A stretch of 36,781 bases of DNA, taken from Lachnospiraceae bacterium. Its GTDB lineage: Bacteria > Bacillota > Clostridia > Lachnospirales > Lachnospiraceae. A program made the position numbers and the translations under genes. The stretch covers positions 1 to 36,781 of the forward strand of contig JAUNGL010000014.1 in NCBI GenBank assembly GCA_030524665.1, given 5' to 3'. The notes under the pieces are model-generated. The model had not been told where the DNA came from. It saw nothing but the letters and a program-made list of their open reading frames with translations, and ran no database searches. Of this stretch, positions 17,857-25,478 are shown in pieces. The number at the start of each line of letters is the position of its first letter. Position 1 is the stretch's first letter.

Positions 17857-18711
17857 TTATTCTCTGCCTCCTTCGGAGGTATTCTCTTTTCTGCTCTCCC
17901 TGTACTGTCTCGGTGTCTGGCCGATTCTTTTTTTGAATATCCGGCTGAAATACTGGACATCCGTAATGCCGACCTGTTTCGCCACTGTCTTGATCGGCAT
18001 CTGCGAAGTCAGCAGAAGATTCGCTGCGTGACGGATACGCCGTGATGTCACATATTCCGTAACCGGAATTCCCGTTTCCTTTTTAAACAGGTTAGACAGG
18101 TATGAGCCATTCACATTCAACCGTTCGGCAAAATAATTCAACGTCAGCGGCTGGCTCAAATCCATATCCACTGCCAGTATAATCCTTTTCACAAGAGGCG
18201 AATAATTTCCAAAAGACTTCAGCCTGTTCAGTTCACAGTATTTTCTGGCAACCTCCTCCGCAATCACTCCGCACTCTTCCATACTTTGGGCCTGTTCAAT
18301 CCTGCTGATTCCCTCCGTATAGACACGGTCCAGATGTAAATCCTCAACCCCGCTCTCCCGAAGTGCCTGCCCCATTAATCCTGACAGAAGCACCAGATCA
18401 AATTTATATTCTGTGAGGTTATCTTTCAGTCTTCCCGCAACTCCGAGTGCGCGGCGTTCCCGCATCACCAGACACGCCTGATACTCATTTCCTTCACGCA
18501 CGCTCTGAAGCAGCCGGTCTACCTGCTGATACCTTACCGTAATTTCTTGTACATCATACGAAATTTCCTGTCCTCTGCGCTCCATACTCTGTCCTGCAAA
18601 TTTATAAACTTCTTCCTTCACTTTATCACTCCTGTATTTCTTTTTCTTCGGAACAGCTTTTATTGTTCTTTTTTCAGAACAATTTGATACATCTGTATGA
18701 TTCCGAATCAT
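17857..18711 (-). CDS. AraC-family transcriptional regulator
   Basis: The 284-residue protein ends in a classical AraC/XylS double helix-turn-helix domain (about 180-275): LTLNYFAERLNVNGSYLSNL, then RIRHAANLLL and VGITDVQYFSRIFKKRIGQTPRQYR. The N-terminal part is helical and charged with no cupin fold, so the signal it senses is unknown. It is divergent from the tat-rnf cluster and 177 nt from it, so control of that cluster is possible; it also lies upstream of the CmpB-acyltransferase pair on its own strand. The start has AAGGA 4 nt upstream. A perfect 15-bp palindrome (18697-18711) covers the start codon and an 8-bp inverted repeat lies at 18662-18683. Confidence 0.85.
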   Translation of the reverse strand: MIRNHTDVSNCSEKRTIKAVPKKKKYRSDKVKEEVYKFAGQSMERRGQEISYDVQEITVRYQQVDRLLQSVREGNEYQACLVMRERRALGVAGRLKDNLTEYKFDLVLLSGLMGQALRESGVEDLHLDRVYTEGISRIEQAQSMEECGVIAEEVARKYCELNRLKSFGNYSPLVKRIILAVDMDLSQPLTLNYFAERLNVNGSYLSNLFKKETGIPVTEYVTSRRIRHAANLLLTSQMPIKTVAKQVGITDVQYFSRIFKKRIGQTPRQYRESRKENTSEGGRE

Positions 18712-18781
18712 ATATCCTTATTCAATAGTAACATTATAGCAAAAAAACAAAAATTATTCAAAAAAAACTAAAATTTATACG

Positions 18782-18810
18782 CTGAAAGAAGTAATAAAAA
18801 CTGGTATTCT
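18782..18810 (+). promoter_or_regulatory. Candidate promoter of the tat-rnf cluster
   Basis: CTGAAA (18782-18787) and TATTCT (18805-18810) are 17 bp apart, with a TG extension before the -10 box. It lies about 80 nt before the first tat start in the divergent gap with the AraC gene. TGTGCATTTTGC (18824-18835) just downstream also occurs upstream of the HPr-like gene. Confidence 0.5.
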
Positions 18811-18888
18811 AATAGTGATTTATTGTGCATTTTGCCTAAAATTTAACAAAAAGCACCCAGATTTTACATGAAGGGAGGTACCTACACT

Positions 18889-19326
18889 ATGAAAATCGGC
18901 ATACAGGAACTGCTTCTTGTCTTTGTTGTCGCTCTTTTCGTATTCGGTCCCGACAAATTACCGCTGTACGCCAGAAAATTCGGGCAGGCCCTCGGCCAAT
19001 TCCGGAAGTTTTCCGATGAGGCGACAAAAGATATCCGCGAAAGCATCGTAGAGCCTCTGGAAGAAGCCCAGCGTCCTTTACGTGAAGCGATGGAACCGAT
19101 TACTGATCTTGAGAAAACGGTAAAAGGAAATCTGAACGATATCCAAAAGTCATTCTCCGATATTGGAAAACCGAAAAAGACACCGGATTCCACCGCGTCT
19201 CAGACTTCAGAACCGCCAGCAGCTCCGGGCGCAGATCTTCAGAATGCATATGCGCAGACTGATACTTCGGATACGCCTGTCCGGGACACAACCGACGCGG
19301 CCGACACAGTCTCTGCAAATATATAG
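18889..19326 (+). CDS. TatA/TatB-like Sec-independent translocase subunit
   Basis: The 145-residue protein has the TatA/B architecture: one N-terminal transmembrane helix (IGIQELLLVFVVALFVFGPDKLP), the FGP hinge, an amphipathic helix (ARKFGQALGQFRKFSDEATK) and a long polar tail rich in Ser, Asp and Thr. The Glu-containing IQELLLV start and the tail length are more TatB-like than TatA-like. ATG 18889 is chosen because GGGAGG lies 9 nt before it; an ATG seven codons upstream lies before that site. It is the first gene of the tat-rnf cluster. With the next two genes it should form a complete twin-arginine translocase for folded proteins. Confidence 0.88.
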   Translation: MKIGIQELLLVFVVALFVFGPDKLPLYARKFGQALGQFRKFSDEATKDIRESIVEPLEEAQRPLREAMEPITDLEKTVKGNLNDIQKSFSDIGKPKKTPDSTASQTSEPPAAPGADLQNAYAQTDTSDTPVRDTTDAADTVSANI

Positions 19327-19375
19327 ATACATACAATTATTTTTCAGGAGGAAGGCAGATGCGCAGCATTTTTTA

Positions 19376-19441
19376 ATGCCTTTCGACGGCCTGCCGCCAA
19401 AGGAACATACGCGGCATTACATATTATATGAGGAGGATTGA
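19376..19441 (+). CDS. Possible 21-residue micro-ORF between tat genes
   Basis: A five-codon frame (ATG 19359, well spaced from AGGAGGAAGG) ends in TAATG, where a second frame of 21 codons begins. That frame ends three bases before the next tatA start. I do not recognise the peptide; it starts MPFDGLPPKEHTRH and ends in acidic residues that overlap the GAGGAGG site of tatA. The arrangement could be translational coupling through a leader or the remnant of a gene. Real translation is uncertain. Confidence 0.3.
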   Translation: MPFDGLPPKEHTRHYILYEED

Positions 19442-19444
19442 AGC

Positions 19445-19615
19445 ATGAAAATTGGAACTACCGAATTACTTGTCATTCTGGCGATCGTCGTTCTGCTGTT
19501 CGGACCGACACAGCTCCCGAAGCTGAGCCGGATGTTCGGAAAGAGCATCAAAAATTTCCGTGAAAGCATGTCTGAGGAAGAAAACAGCAGCTCCGCAGAC
19601 CATACGGAACAGTAA
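19445..19615 (+). CDS. tatA: Short TatA/TatE-type translocase subunit (56 aa)
   Basis: The frame encodes a minimal TatA: MKIGTTELLVILAIVVLLFG as the membrane helix, then the FGPTQLPKL hinge and the amphipathic helix SRMFGKSIKNFRESM, with a tail of only about 14 residues. TatA oligomers form the variable pore of the twin-arginine translocase. At 56 residues it is at the short end of the family. GAGGAGG lies 7 nt before the ATG. Its TAA stop overlaps the tatC ATG (TAATG at 19613-19617), so TatA and TatC synthesis are coupled. Confidence 0.93.
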   Translation: MKIGTTELLVILAIVVLLFGPTQLPKLSRMFGKSIKNFRESMSEEENSSSADHTEQ

Positions 19616-20364
19616 TGGGTGCGCAGTCTGATAAAAATATGACTCTGGCAGGTCATCTGCGCGAACTTCGCAATCGGCTTGTCGTCTGCATTATCTGTCT
19701 CATCATCTCTTTTCTGGTCGGACTGCATTTTGCCCCCCAGATTGTAGATAAATTGACAGGACTTGGGGAAGTATATGGATATGTTTATGTATTCATCTCC
19801 CCTCAGGAGCTTCTGATGCAGTATTTTTCTGTCGCGCTGCTCGCCGGTGTCATAATTACACTTCCGGTAATTCTTTTCAATATCTGGGCTTTTGTCCAGC
19901 CGGGTCTGCGTAAGAATGAAAACCTGCTGTTCCTGTCTGCGATGATTTTCGGATTAATCTGCTTCGCGCTTGGTGTTTTGTTCGCCTACAAGGTCATGTT
20001 TCCTTTCATGCTCCATTTTCTGATTGAGCTGAGTGAAGGAAGCAAGATCACCTCATCGATCAGTGTACAGAATTACATGGACTTTCTGCTCAGTATTTTC
20101 CTTGTCTTCGGGCTTGTCTTTGAGCTTCCGGTCGTATCTGTACTTCTGACACAGATGGGCCTGCTGAAACCCGCCTGGATGAAAAAAGGCAGAAGAGTCA
20201 TCATTGTAGTTATTTTTCTGGTGGCTGCATTTATCACGCCGCCAGATATTGTTTCACAGATTATGGTCGCCATCCCAATGGTCGGCCTGTATGAATTGAG
20301 TATTATCCTGTGTACTTTTTCTCTGAAGCTAAAACGGAACAGGAAGCAGGAGGAAGAGGAATAA
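19615..20364 (+). CDS. tatC: Twin-arginine translocase receptor TatC
   Basis: The 249-residue protein has six transmembrane helices and the conserved cytoplasmic N-terminal motif LAGHLRELRNRL, which binds the twin-arginine signal. The periplasmic-side LLMQYFSVALLAGVIITLPV segment and the PAWMKKGRR loop are typical. It recognises folded, often cofactor-containing substrates. The start overlaps the tatA stop codon. The next gene, 29 nt downstream, encodes a protein with a Tat-like signal, so this translocase may serve mainly that substrate. Confidence 0.95.
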   Translation: MGAQSDKNMTLAGHLRELRNRLVVCIICLIISFLVGLHFAPQIVDKLTGLGEVYGYVYVFISPQELLMQYFSVALLAGVIITLPVILFNIWAFVQPGLRKNENLLFLSAMIFGLICFALGVLFAYKVMFPFMLHFLIELSEGSKITSSISVQNYMDFLLSIFLVFGLVFELPVVSVLLTQMGLLKPAWMKKGRRVIIVVIFLVAAFITPPDIVSQIMVAIPMVGLYELSIILCTFSLKLKRNRKQEEEE

Positions 20365-20393
20365 AACGAATAATATAAGAAAGGAAGAGAAAA

Positions 20394-22418
20394 ATGGAAA
20401 AAGGAAATATTCCACGGAAAACTTTTGTCAAAGGCATCGCTGCCGGCGGAATTGCCATTGCTACCCTTGGCATTCTGCAGGTCGGTGAATATACGCTTGA
20501 ACAGAAGACCGGAAAAAATGAGATCGGTCCTGGAAGCACGTACAGCACAGATGCGCCAAAAGGCTCTGCCGAAACCGCCTCTGTCATGCCGGCCTCACTT
20601 ACCCCGGGTACGTATACTGCTACTGCACCCGGTATCTCCAGTGACATTACCGTCACCTGTACCTTCGATGAATCCGGCATCACAGAGATGACCGCTGACG
20701 TTTCCGGTGAAACTGCCGGACTTGGCGCGGACATCGGAGATACCATGATTGAACAGATTCTTGCCGCTCAGTCCGCAAATGTGGACGGGGTCAGCGGTTG
20801 TACAATTACTGCGGATGCCATCAAAGCTGCAGTTGCTGAGTGTATCGCTCAGGCGTCCGGCGGAGAATCCGGAGCAGAGAATCCCGATTCGCAGGAGGCT
20901 TCTTCGGAGCTTTCCACAGAAGCAGCCAATGCGGAAGCACAGACCGATGCTTTCTCTGAAAGCGGCAATGCAGAAGCCCAGGCTGAAGTTTCCTCTGAAA
21001 ACGGCAATGCCCCGGCCGAAGCTGCTTCCGCCGGAGCCGGCGTGTTCACACCGGGCACTTATATGGCTACAGCATCCGGTATTTCCAGTGATGTCACCGT
21101 GACCTGTACCTTTGATGTGTCCGGTATCACAGAGATGAGCGTAGATGTTTCCGGAGAGACAGCAGGACTCGGTGCAGATATCGGCGATACGATGATCGAG
21201 CAGTTTCTCGCTGCCCAGTCTTCGGAGGTGGAAGGTGTGAGCGGCTGTACCATCACCGCAGATGCACTGAAGGCTGCTGTTGCAGACTGTATGGCACAGG
21301 CATCCTCTTCTGTTCCGGCCGGAGCATCAGAAACGGAATTGGAAACTGCCGCTTCTGATGAAACAGAAGTCAGTGCTGAACTGACCGAAGTGACAGAGCT
21401 TGAACCTGGAACCTACATGGCAACTGCCAAAGGTATGGTAAGTGATATTACCGTGACCTGTATTTTCGGCGATTCCAGTATCACAGAAGTGATCACCAAT
21501 GTATCCGGTGAGACCGATGGAATCGGCGCTGCGATCGGTGATATGATGGCGAGACGTTTTCTGGAAGCACAGTCTGCGGAAGTAGACGGTGTATCAGGCG
21601 CTACCGTCACGTCAGACGCATTGAAAGCTGCTGTTGCCGATTGTATTTCCCAGGCCGAAACTGACGGAATCGAACTGAAAGTACCGAAAACAGAAGAAGC
21701 TGTTGAAACAGTTACAGAAGCTGTATCCGAAGAAGAAACCGAAACTGTACCTGAGACAGAGGCTGTATCCGAAGCTTCCGAAGAAGAAACAGAAAATCCA
21801 AATGCGTTTTCCTACACTGCTTCCGCAAAAGGGATGGAAAGTGATGTTACTGTCACCTGTACGTTTGACGGAACTGATATGATCGCTATGACTGCGGATG
21901 TATCCGGCGAAACAGACGGAATCGGTGCTGCAATCGGTGACATGATGGCAAAACGTGTTCTGGAAGCACAGTCTGCTGAGGTAGACGGCGTTTCCGGCGC
22001 TACAATCACATCCGACGCAATCAAAACCGCCGTTGGTGAGTGTCTCGCACAGGCTGGCGTTACCACAGAAGGAAGCGCTGAAGCTTCAGATGCTGAGTCT
22101 GAAAACAGCACCGGGGCAGACGATGCTTCCGCCGGGCAGAGTGCCACAGCTTACACACCTGGTACCTACACTGCCACCGCAAAAGGGATGGAAAGCGATG
22201 TTACCGTGACCTGCACCTTCGACGAGACTGGTATTACGGAGGTTACTGCGGATGTATCCGGCGAAACTCAGGGAATCGGTGCTGCCATTGGCGACATGAT
22301 GGTCAAAAGAATTCTGGAAGCACAGTCCGATGAATTTGACGGAGTATCTGGCGCCACCATCACATCCGATGCAGTCAAAGCAGCTGTTGCCGACTGTATC
22401 GCACAGGCTACTGCCTGA
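20394..22418 (+). CDS. Exported protein with five tandem FMN-binding domains
   Basis: The 674-residue protein starts with a Tat-like signal: IPRKTFVKG followed by a mild Gly/Ala-rich hydrophobic stretch (about 14-31). Arg-Lys replaces the usual Arg-Arg pair. Five FMN_bind (RnfG-type) repeats follow, joined by acidic, Ser/Glu-rich linkers. Flavinylation motifs end at Thr137, Thr286, Thr404, Thr537 and Thr655. Repeats 3-5 have the canonical DGVSGAT; repeats 1 and 2 have SGCT. Each repeat also has one Cys in the VTC strand and one in the final helix, which could pair outside the cell. There is no lipobox or wall anchor, so the signal helix may stay as a membrane anchor. FMN would be attached by an ApbE flavin transferase, which is not in the window. 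Lying between tatC and rnfC, it probably carries electrons to or from Rnf. Confidence 0.88.
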   Translation: MEKGNIPRKTFVKGIAAGGIAIATLGILQVGEYTLEQKTGKNEIGPGSTYSTDAPKGSAETASVMPASLTPGTYTATAPGISSDITVTCTFDESGITEMTADVSGETAGLGADIGDTMIEQILAAQSANVDGVSGCTITADAIKAAVAECIAQASGGESGAENPDSQEASSELSTEAANAEAQTDAFSESGNAEAQAEVSSENGNAPAEAASAGAGVFTPGTYMATASGISSDVTVTCTFDVSGITEMSVDVSGETAGLGADIGDTMIEQFLAAQSSEVEGVSGCTITADALKAAVADCMAQASSSVPAGASETELETAASDETEVSAELTEVTELEPGTYMATAKGMVSDITVTCIFGDSSITEVITNVSGETDGIGAAIGDMMARRFLEAQSAEVDGVSGATVTSDALKAAVADCISQAETDGIELKVPKTEEAVETVTEAVSEEETETVPETEAVSEASEEETENPNAFSYTASAKGMESDVTVTCTFDGTDMIAMTADVSGETDGIGAAIGDMMAKRVLEAQSAEVDGVSGATITSDAIKTAVGECLAQAGVTTEGSAEASDAESENSTGADDASAGQSATAYTPGTYTATAKGMESDVTVTCTFDETGITEVTADVSGETQGIGAAIGDMMVKRILEAQSDEFDGVSGATITSDAVKAAVADCIAQATA

Positions 22419-22562
22419 TGGATCAGTGACAGTCAAACCACCTGATCCAGTATCATCCAATACCGGAAAGATCCGGTTTATATATAAAACATTTATCATA
22501 GTTGCGGTTTCACATGACTGAACTGTAACCACAAAACACCGCAGTATCTGCGGTTCAGGAGG
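22419..22562 (+). promoter_or_regulatory. Structured leader upstream of rnfC
   Basis: Three inverted repeats follow the FMN-protein stop codon. TGGATCAG/CTGATCCA is at 22419-22449. ACCGGA/TCCGGT is at 22462-22477, followed by an A/U-rich stretch. ACCGCAG-TAT-CTGCGGT is at 22538-22554, two bases before the AGGAGG site of rnfC. A copy of TGCGGT at 22503-22508 can pair with the same ACCGCA, giving two mutually exclusive structures beside the Shine-Dalgarno. This could tune rnf expression separately from tat and the FMN protein. No known riboswitch class was recognised. Confidence 0.5.
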
Positions 22563-22571
22563 TAGTAGCTT

Positions 22572-23906
22572 ATGAGCCATAAAACGTTTCGGGGAGGCGT
22601 TCATCCCGACGGGCACAAGGAGCTTTCGAAAGGTACACCGGTCGAAGCTTTTCTGCCCAAAGGTGACATGGTTTTCCCACTCAGCCAGCACATCGGTAAG
22701 CCGGCAAAACCCATTGTAAAAAAGGGTGATTCCGTCCTTGCCGGACAACTCATCGCAGAAGCAGACGGATTTGTATCCGCAAACATCGTCAGCTCCTGTT
22801 CCGGTACGGTCAAAGCAGTCGAGGAACGTCATCTCGGCACTGGCGGACGTGCGATGTGTATTGTAATTGAAAATGACGGTCAGTTCACACCTGCTCCCGG
22901 TGTCGGAGTGGAGCGTGACCCGGATTCCCTCTCAAATGAAGAGATTCTGGCAGCCATCAAAGCGGCCGGAATCGTCGGCCTCGGCGGTGCAGGATTCCCA
23001 ACCCATGTAAAGCTTGCCCCCAGAAATCCGGAGGATATTGAGTATATTATCGCTAACGGTTCGGAATGTGAACCTTACATCACCTGTGATGACCAGTTGA
23101 TGCAGCGCGAAGCAAAAGGGATCGTAACAGGAATCAAGCTTCTGATGCAGCTTTTCCCGAATGCAGTCGGTGTGATTGCCGTCGAGGACAATAAGCCGGA
23201 AGCGATTGAAACACTGAAAGGTGTCTGCAATGGTGAAAAGGGCATCACGGTGATGCCTGTCATGGCAAAATATCCGGAGGGCGGTGAGCGAAGCCTGATC
23301 GGTGTCGTGACCGGACGCCAGCTTCGTTTTGGACAGCTCCCCGCTGAACTTGGGTGCGTTGTCTGTAACGTAGCATCCCTGAATGCTATTTACCGCGCAG
23401 CCTGCAAATCAGAACCGCTGATGGAGCGTCTGTTTACCGTATCCGGTGACGCCGTAGCTTCTCCGCGCACGATGTCTGTTCGTATCGGTACCAGCTGTAC
23501 CGAAGTACTTGAAGCGGCTGGCGGCATCAAGCCGGGTGTGGAAGTGAAAAAAGCAGTATTCGGCGGTCCGATGATGGGTGTTCCTCTGACAACACTGGAC
23601 ACTCCGGTCTGCAAAAACAACAATGCGCTGACCGTTCTCGCGGAAGATGAAGTGGAGCTTGCGGAAGAACAAATGACCGCCTGCATCCGCTGCGGACGCT
23701 GCGGACAGGTCTGCCCGATCGGACTCGTCCCGCAGATGATGGCTGAGGCCGCTGAGCGCAAGGATTTTGAACGTTATGAGAAAAAACTGTACGGGCTGGA
23801 TTGTATTGCCTGTGGTACCTGCACCTACATCTGTCCGGCCAAACGCCCGCTGATGCAGCTCTTCAAGCAGACCAAGGCCGCAATCATGGCATCGAAGAGA
23901 AAGTGA
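22572..23906 (+). CDS. rnfC: Rnf complex subunit RnfC (NADH-side Fe-S flavoprotein)
   Basis: The 444-residue peripheral subunit is the NAD-reactive end of the Rnf complex, which couples ferredoxin:NAD+ electron transfer to Na+ or H+ pumping. The N-terminal barrel-sandwich region (THKxFRGGVHP-type start) precedes the nucleotide and FMN segment GLGGAGFPTHVKL and NGSECEPY. The C-terminal part has two [4Fe-4S] motifs, CIRCGRCGQVCP (Cys371, 374, 377, 381) and CIACGTCTYICP (Cys411, 414, 417, 421). The start has CAGGAGG 9 nt upstream. It is the first of five contiguous rnf genes. Confidence 0.96.
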   Translation: MSHKTFRGGVHPDGHKELSKGTPVEAFLPKGDMVFPLSQHIGKPAKPIVKKGDSVLAGQLIAEADGFVSANIVSSCSGTVKAVEERHLGTGGRAMCIVIENDGQFTPAPGVGVERDPDSLSNEEILAAIKAAGIVGLGGAGFPTHVKLAPRNPEDIEYIIANGSECEPYITCDDQLMQREAKGIVTGIKLLMQLFPNAVGVIAVEDNKPEAIETLKGVCNGEKGITVMPVMAKYPEGGERSLIGVVTGRQLRFGQLPAELGCVVCNVASLNAIYRAACKSEPLMERLFTVSGDAVASPRTMSVRIGTSCTEVLEAAGGIKPGVEVKKAVFGGPMMGVPLTTLDTPVCKNNNALTVLAEDEVELAEEQMTACIRCGRCGQVCPIGLVPQMMAEAAERKDFERYEKKLYGLDCIACGTCTYICPAKRPLMQLFKQTKAAIMASKRK

Positions 23907-23919
23907 GGGGACAGACAAG

Positions 23920-25464
23920 ATGAATGAAAAACTGCTGAATGTTTCTTCCAGCCCGCATATCAGGCATAAACTGACAACCGGCTCCGTCATGTTTGACGTG
24001 ATCCTGTCACTGTTGCCTGCTACGGTGTTTGGTATTTACCATTTCGGACTGCATGCATTTCTGGTGATTGCAGCTTCTATCATCGCCGCAGTCCTGACAG
24101 AATTTATATTTGATTACATAGCAAAGAAACCGAATACCGTCACGGATGGAAGTGCCGTTGTCACAGGTCTTCTGCTGGCGCTCTCACTCTCCCCATCCGT
24201 ACCATTGTATATTCCGATTCTTGGCGGTATCTTTGCCATCCTGTTCGTCAAGTGCTTTTTCGGAGGACTTGGCAAGAACTTTATGAACCCGGCACTCGCT
24301 GCCCGCTGTTTCCTGCTGATCTCCTTCGGAAACACAATGACCAGCTTTGCAGTAGACGGTGTCAGCTCTGCTACGCCGCTCGCAGCCCTGAAGGCCGGAG
24401 ATATTATCAATGTCTCCAAGGTTTATCTGGGCTATTCCAACAGCGTCATCGGCGGCTCCGCACTGGCATTGATCATCGGCGGACTCTTCCTCTGGGCATC
24501 CGGCGGAATTACCTTTGAAATTCCTGCTTCCTGCCTTGTGGTATTTACCGCTTTTATGGCAATCTTCGGCGGAAAGGGCTTCGATATCCCCTTCCTGCTC
24601 GCGCACCTCTGTGCAGGCGGTATCCTGATGGGTGCATTCTTCATGGCTACCGATCCGGTGACCAGCCCGGTGACTTCGAAGGGGCAACTGATCTACGGTG
24701 CGATTGTCGGTCTTCTCGCAGGCCTCTTCCGTGTGTACGGAAGCTCTGCAGACTCCGTCAGCTACGCAATTATCCTTTCGAACCTGTTTGTACCGTTTAT
24801 TGACAAATACTCTGTTCCGAAGCCGCTCGGCTACCGTGAGACAGGCGCTTCCGGAAAGAAGGAATTCCCGAAGGCTGCTGTCAACCTCGCTGTCATCACT
24901 CTGGTTGCAGGACTTGCACTCAGCAGCGTTTATCTGCTGACCAAGGACCGGATCGAGGAACAGCAGATGGCTGCAAATGCAGCTTCTTATCAGGAGGTTT
25001 GCCCGGATGCAGCTTCGTTTACCTATGACGATGCAATCGTATCCGCAGTCGATGCACTTGGCGGCGAAGCATACGATGAACAGTTCGGACGTACCTATAT
25101 TAACGAGATGGTGACAGGACTTGGATCAGACGGCTCCGTTGCAGGCTACGTCATCAGCGTCACATCCGCAGACGGTTTCGACGGAAATATCACACTGGCA
25201 GTCGGTCTCTCGGCAGATGGTACGGTCAATGGAATTTCCTTCACAGAACTGAATGAGACAGCCGGTATGGGTATGAAGTGCGGCGAAGACGAATTCAAGA
25301 ACCAGTTCAACGGCGTGAACACGGATCAGTTTACTCTGGATAAGTCCGGTTCTGCTTCTGCGGACAATGAGATCAATTCCGTCTCCGGTGCATCCATCTC
25401 CTCCGGTGCCGTTGTCAATGCAGTTAATACCGCACTTGCCTTCTATACGGCAACAGTTGAGTAA
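23920..25464 (+). CDS. Fused RnfD-RnfG membrane flavoprotein
   Basis: A single 514-codon frame contains an RnfD domain (about 1-310) and a complete RnfG domain (about 315-514). The RnfD part has multiple helices and the flavinylation motif DGVSSATPL with Thr152. The RnfG part has its own membrane helix (VNLAVITLVAGLALSSVYLL) and an extracellular FMN_bind domain whose attachment motif is NSVSGAS, with Ser492 rather than Thr as the likely FMN acceptor. In most Rnf operons rnfD and rnfG are separate. The linker between them is short (about KPLGYRETGASGKKEFPK). The two subunits contact each other in Rnf and Nqr, so the fusion is structurally sensible. No frameshift is involved, as the fused frame reads through cleanly. 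Confidence 0.93.
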   Translation: MNEKLLNVSSSPHIRHKLTTGSVMFDVILSLLPATVFGIYHFGLHAFLVIAASIIAAVLTEFIFDYIAKKPNTVTDGSAVVTGLLLALSLSPSVPLYIPILGGIFAILFVKCFFGGLGKNFMNPALAARCFLLISFGNTMTSFAVDGVSSATPLAALKAGDIINVSKVYLGYSNSVIGGSALALIIGGLFLWASGGITFEIPASCLVVFTAFMAIFGGKGFDIPFLLAHLCAGGILMGAFFMATDPVTSPVTSKGQLIYGAIVGLLAGLFRVYGSSADSVSYAIILSNLFVPFIDKYSVPKPLGYRETGASGKKEFPKAAVNLAVITLVAGLALSSVYLLTKDRIEEQQMAANAASYQEVCPDAASFTYDDAIVSAVDALGGEAYDEQFGRTYINEMVTGLGSDGSVAGYVISVTSADGFDGNITLAVGLSADGTVNGISFTELNETAGMGMKCGEDEFKNQFNGVNTDQFTLDKSGSASADNEINSVSGASISSGAVVNAVNTALAFYTATVE

Positions 25465-25478
25465 GGGAGGGTCACAGC

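Noticed and set aside
20394-22418. Low-complexity or misassembled repeat in the FMN protein
   Set aside because: The five repeats differ at many codons and have linkers of different length and composition, so a genuine multi-domain gene is more likely than an assembly error.
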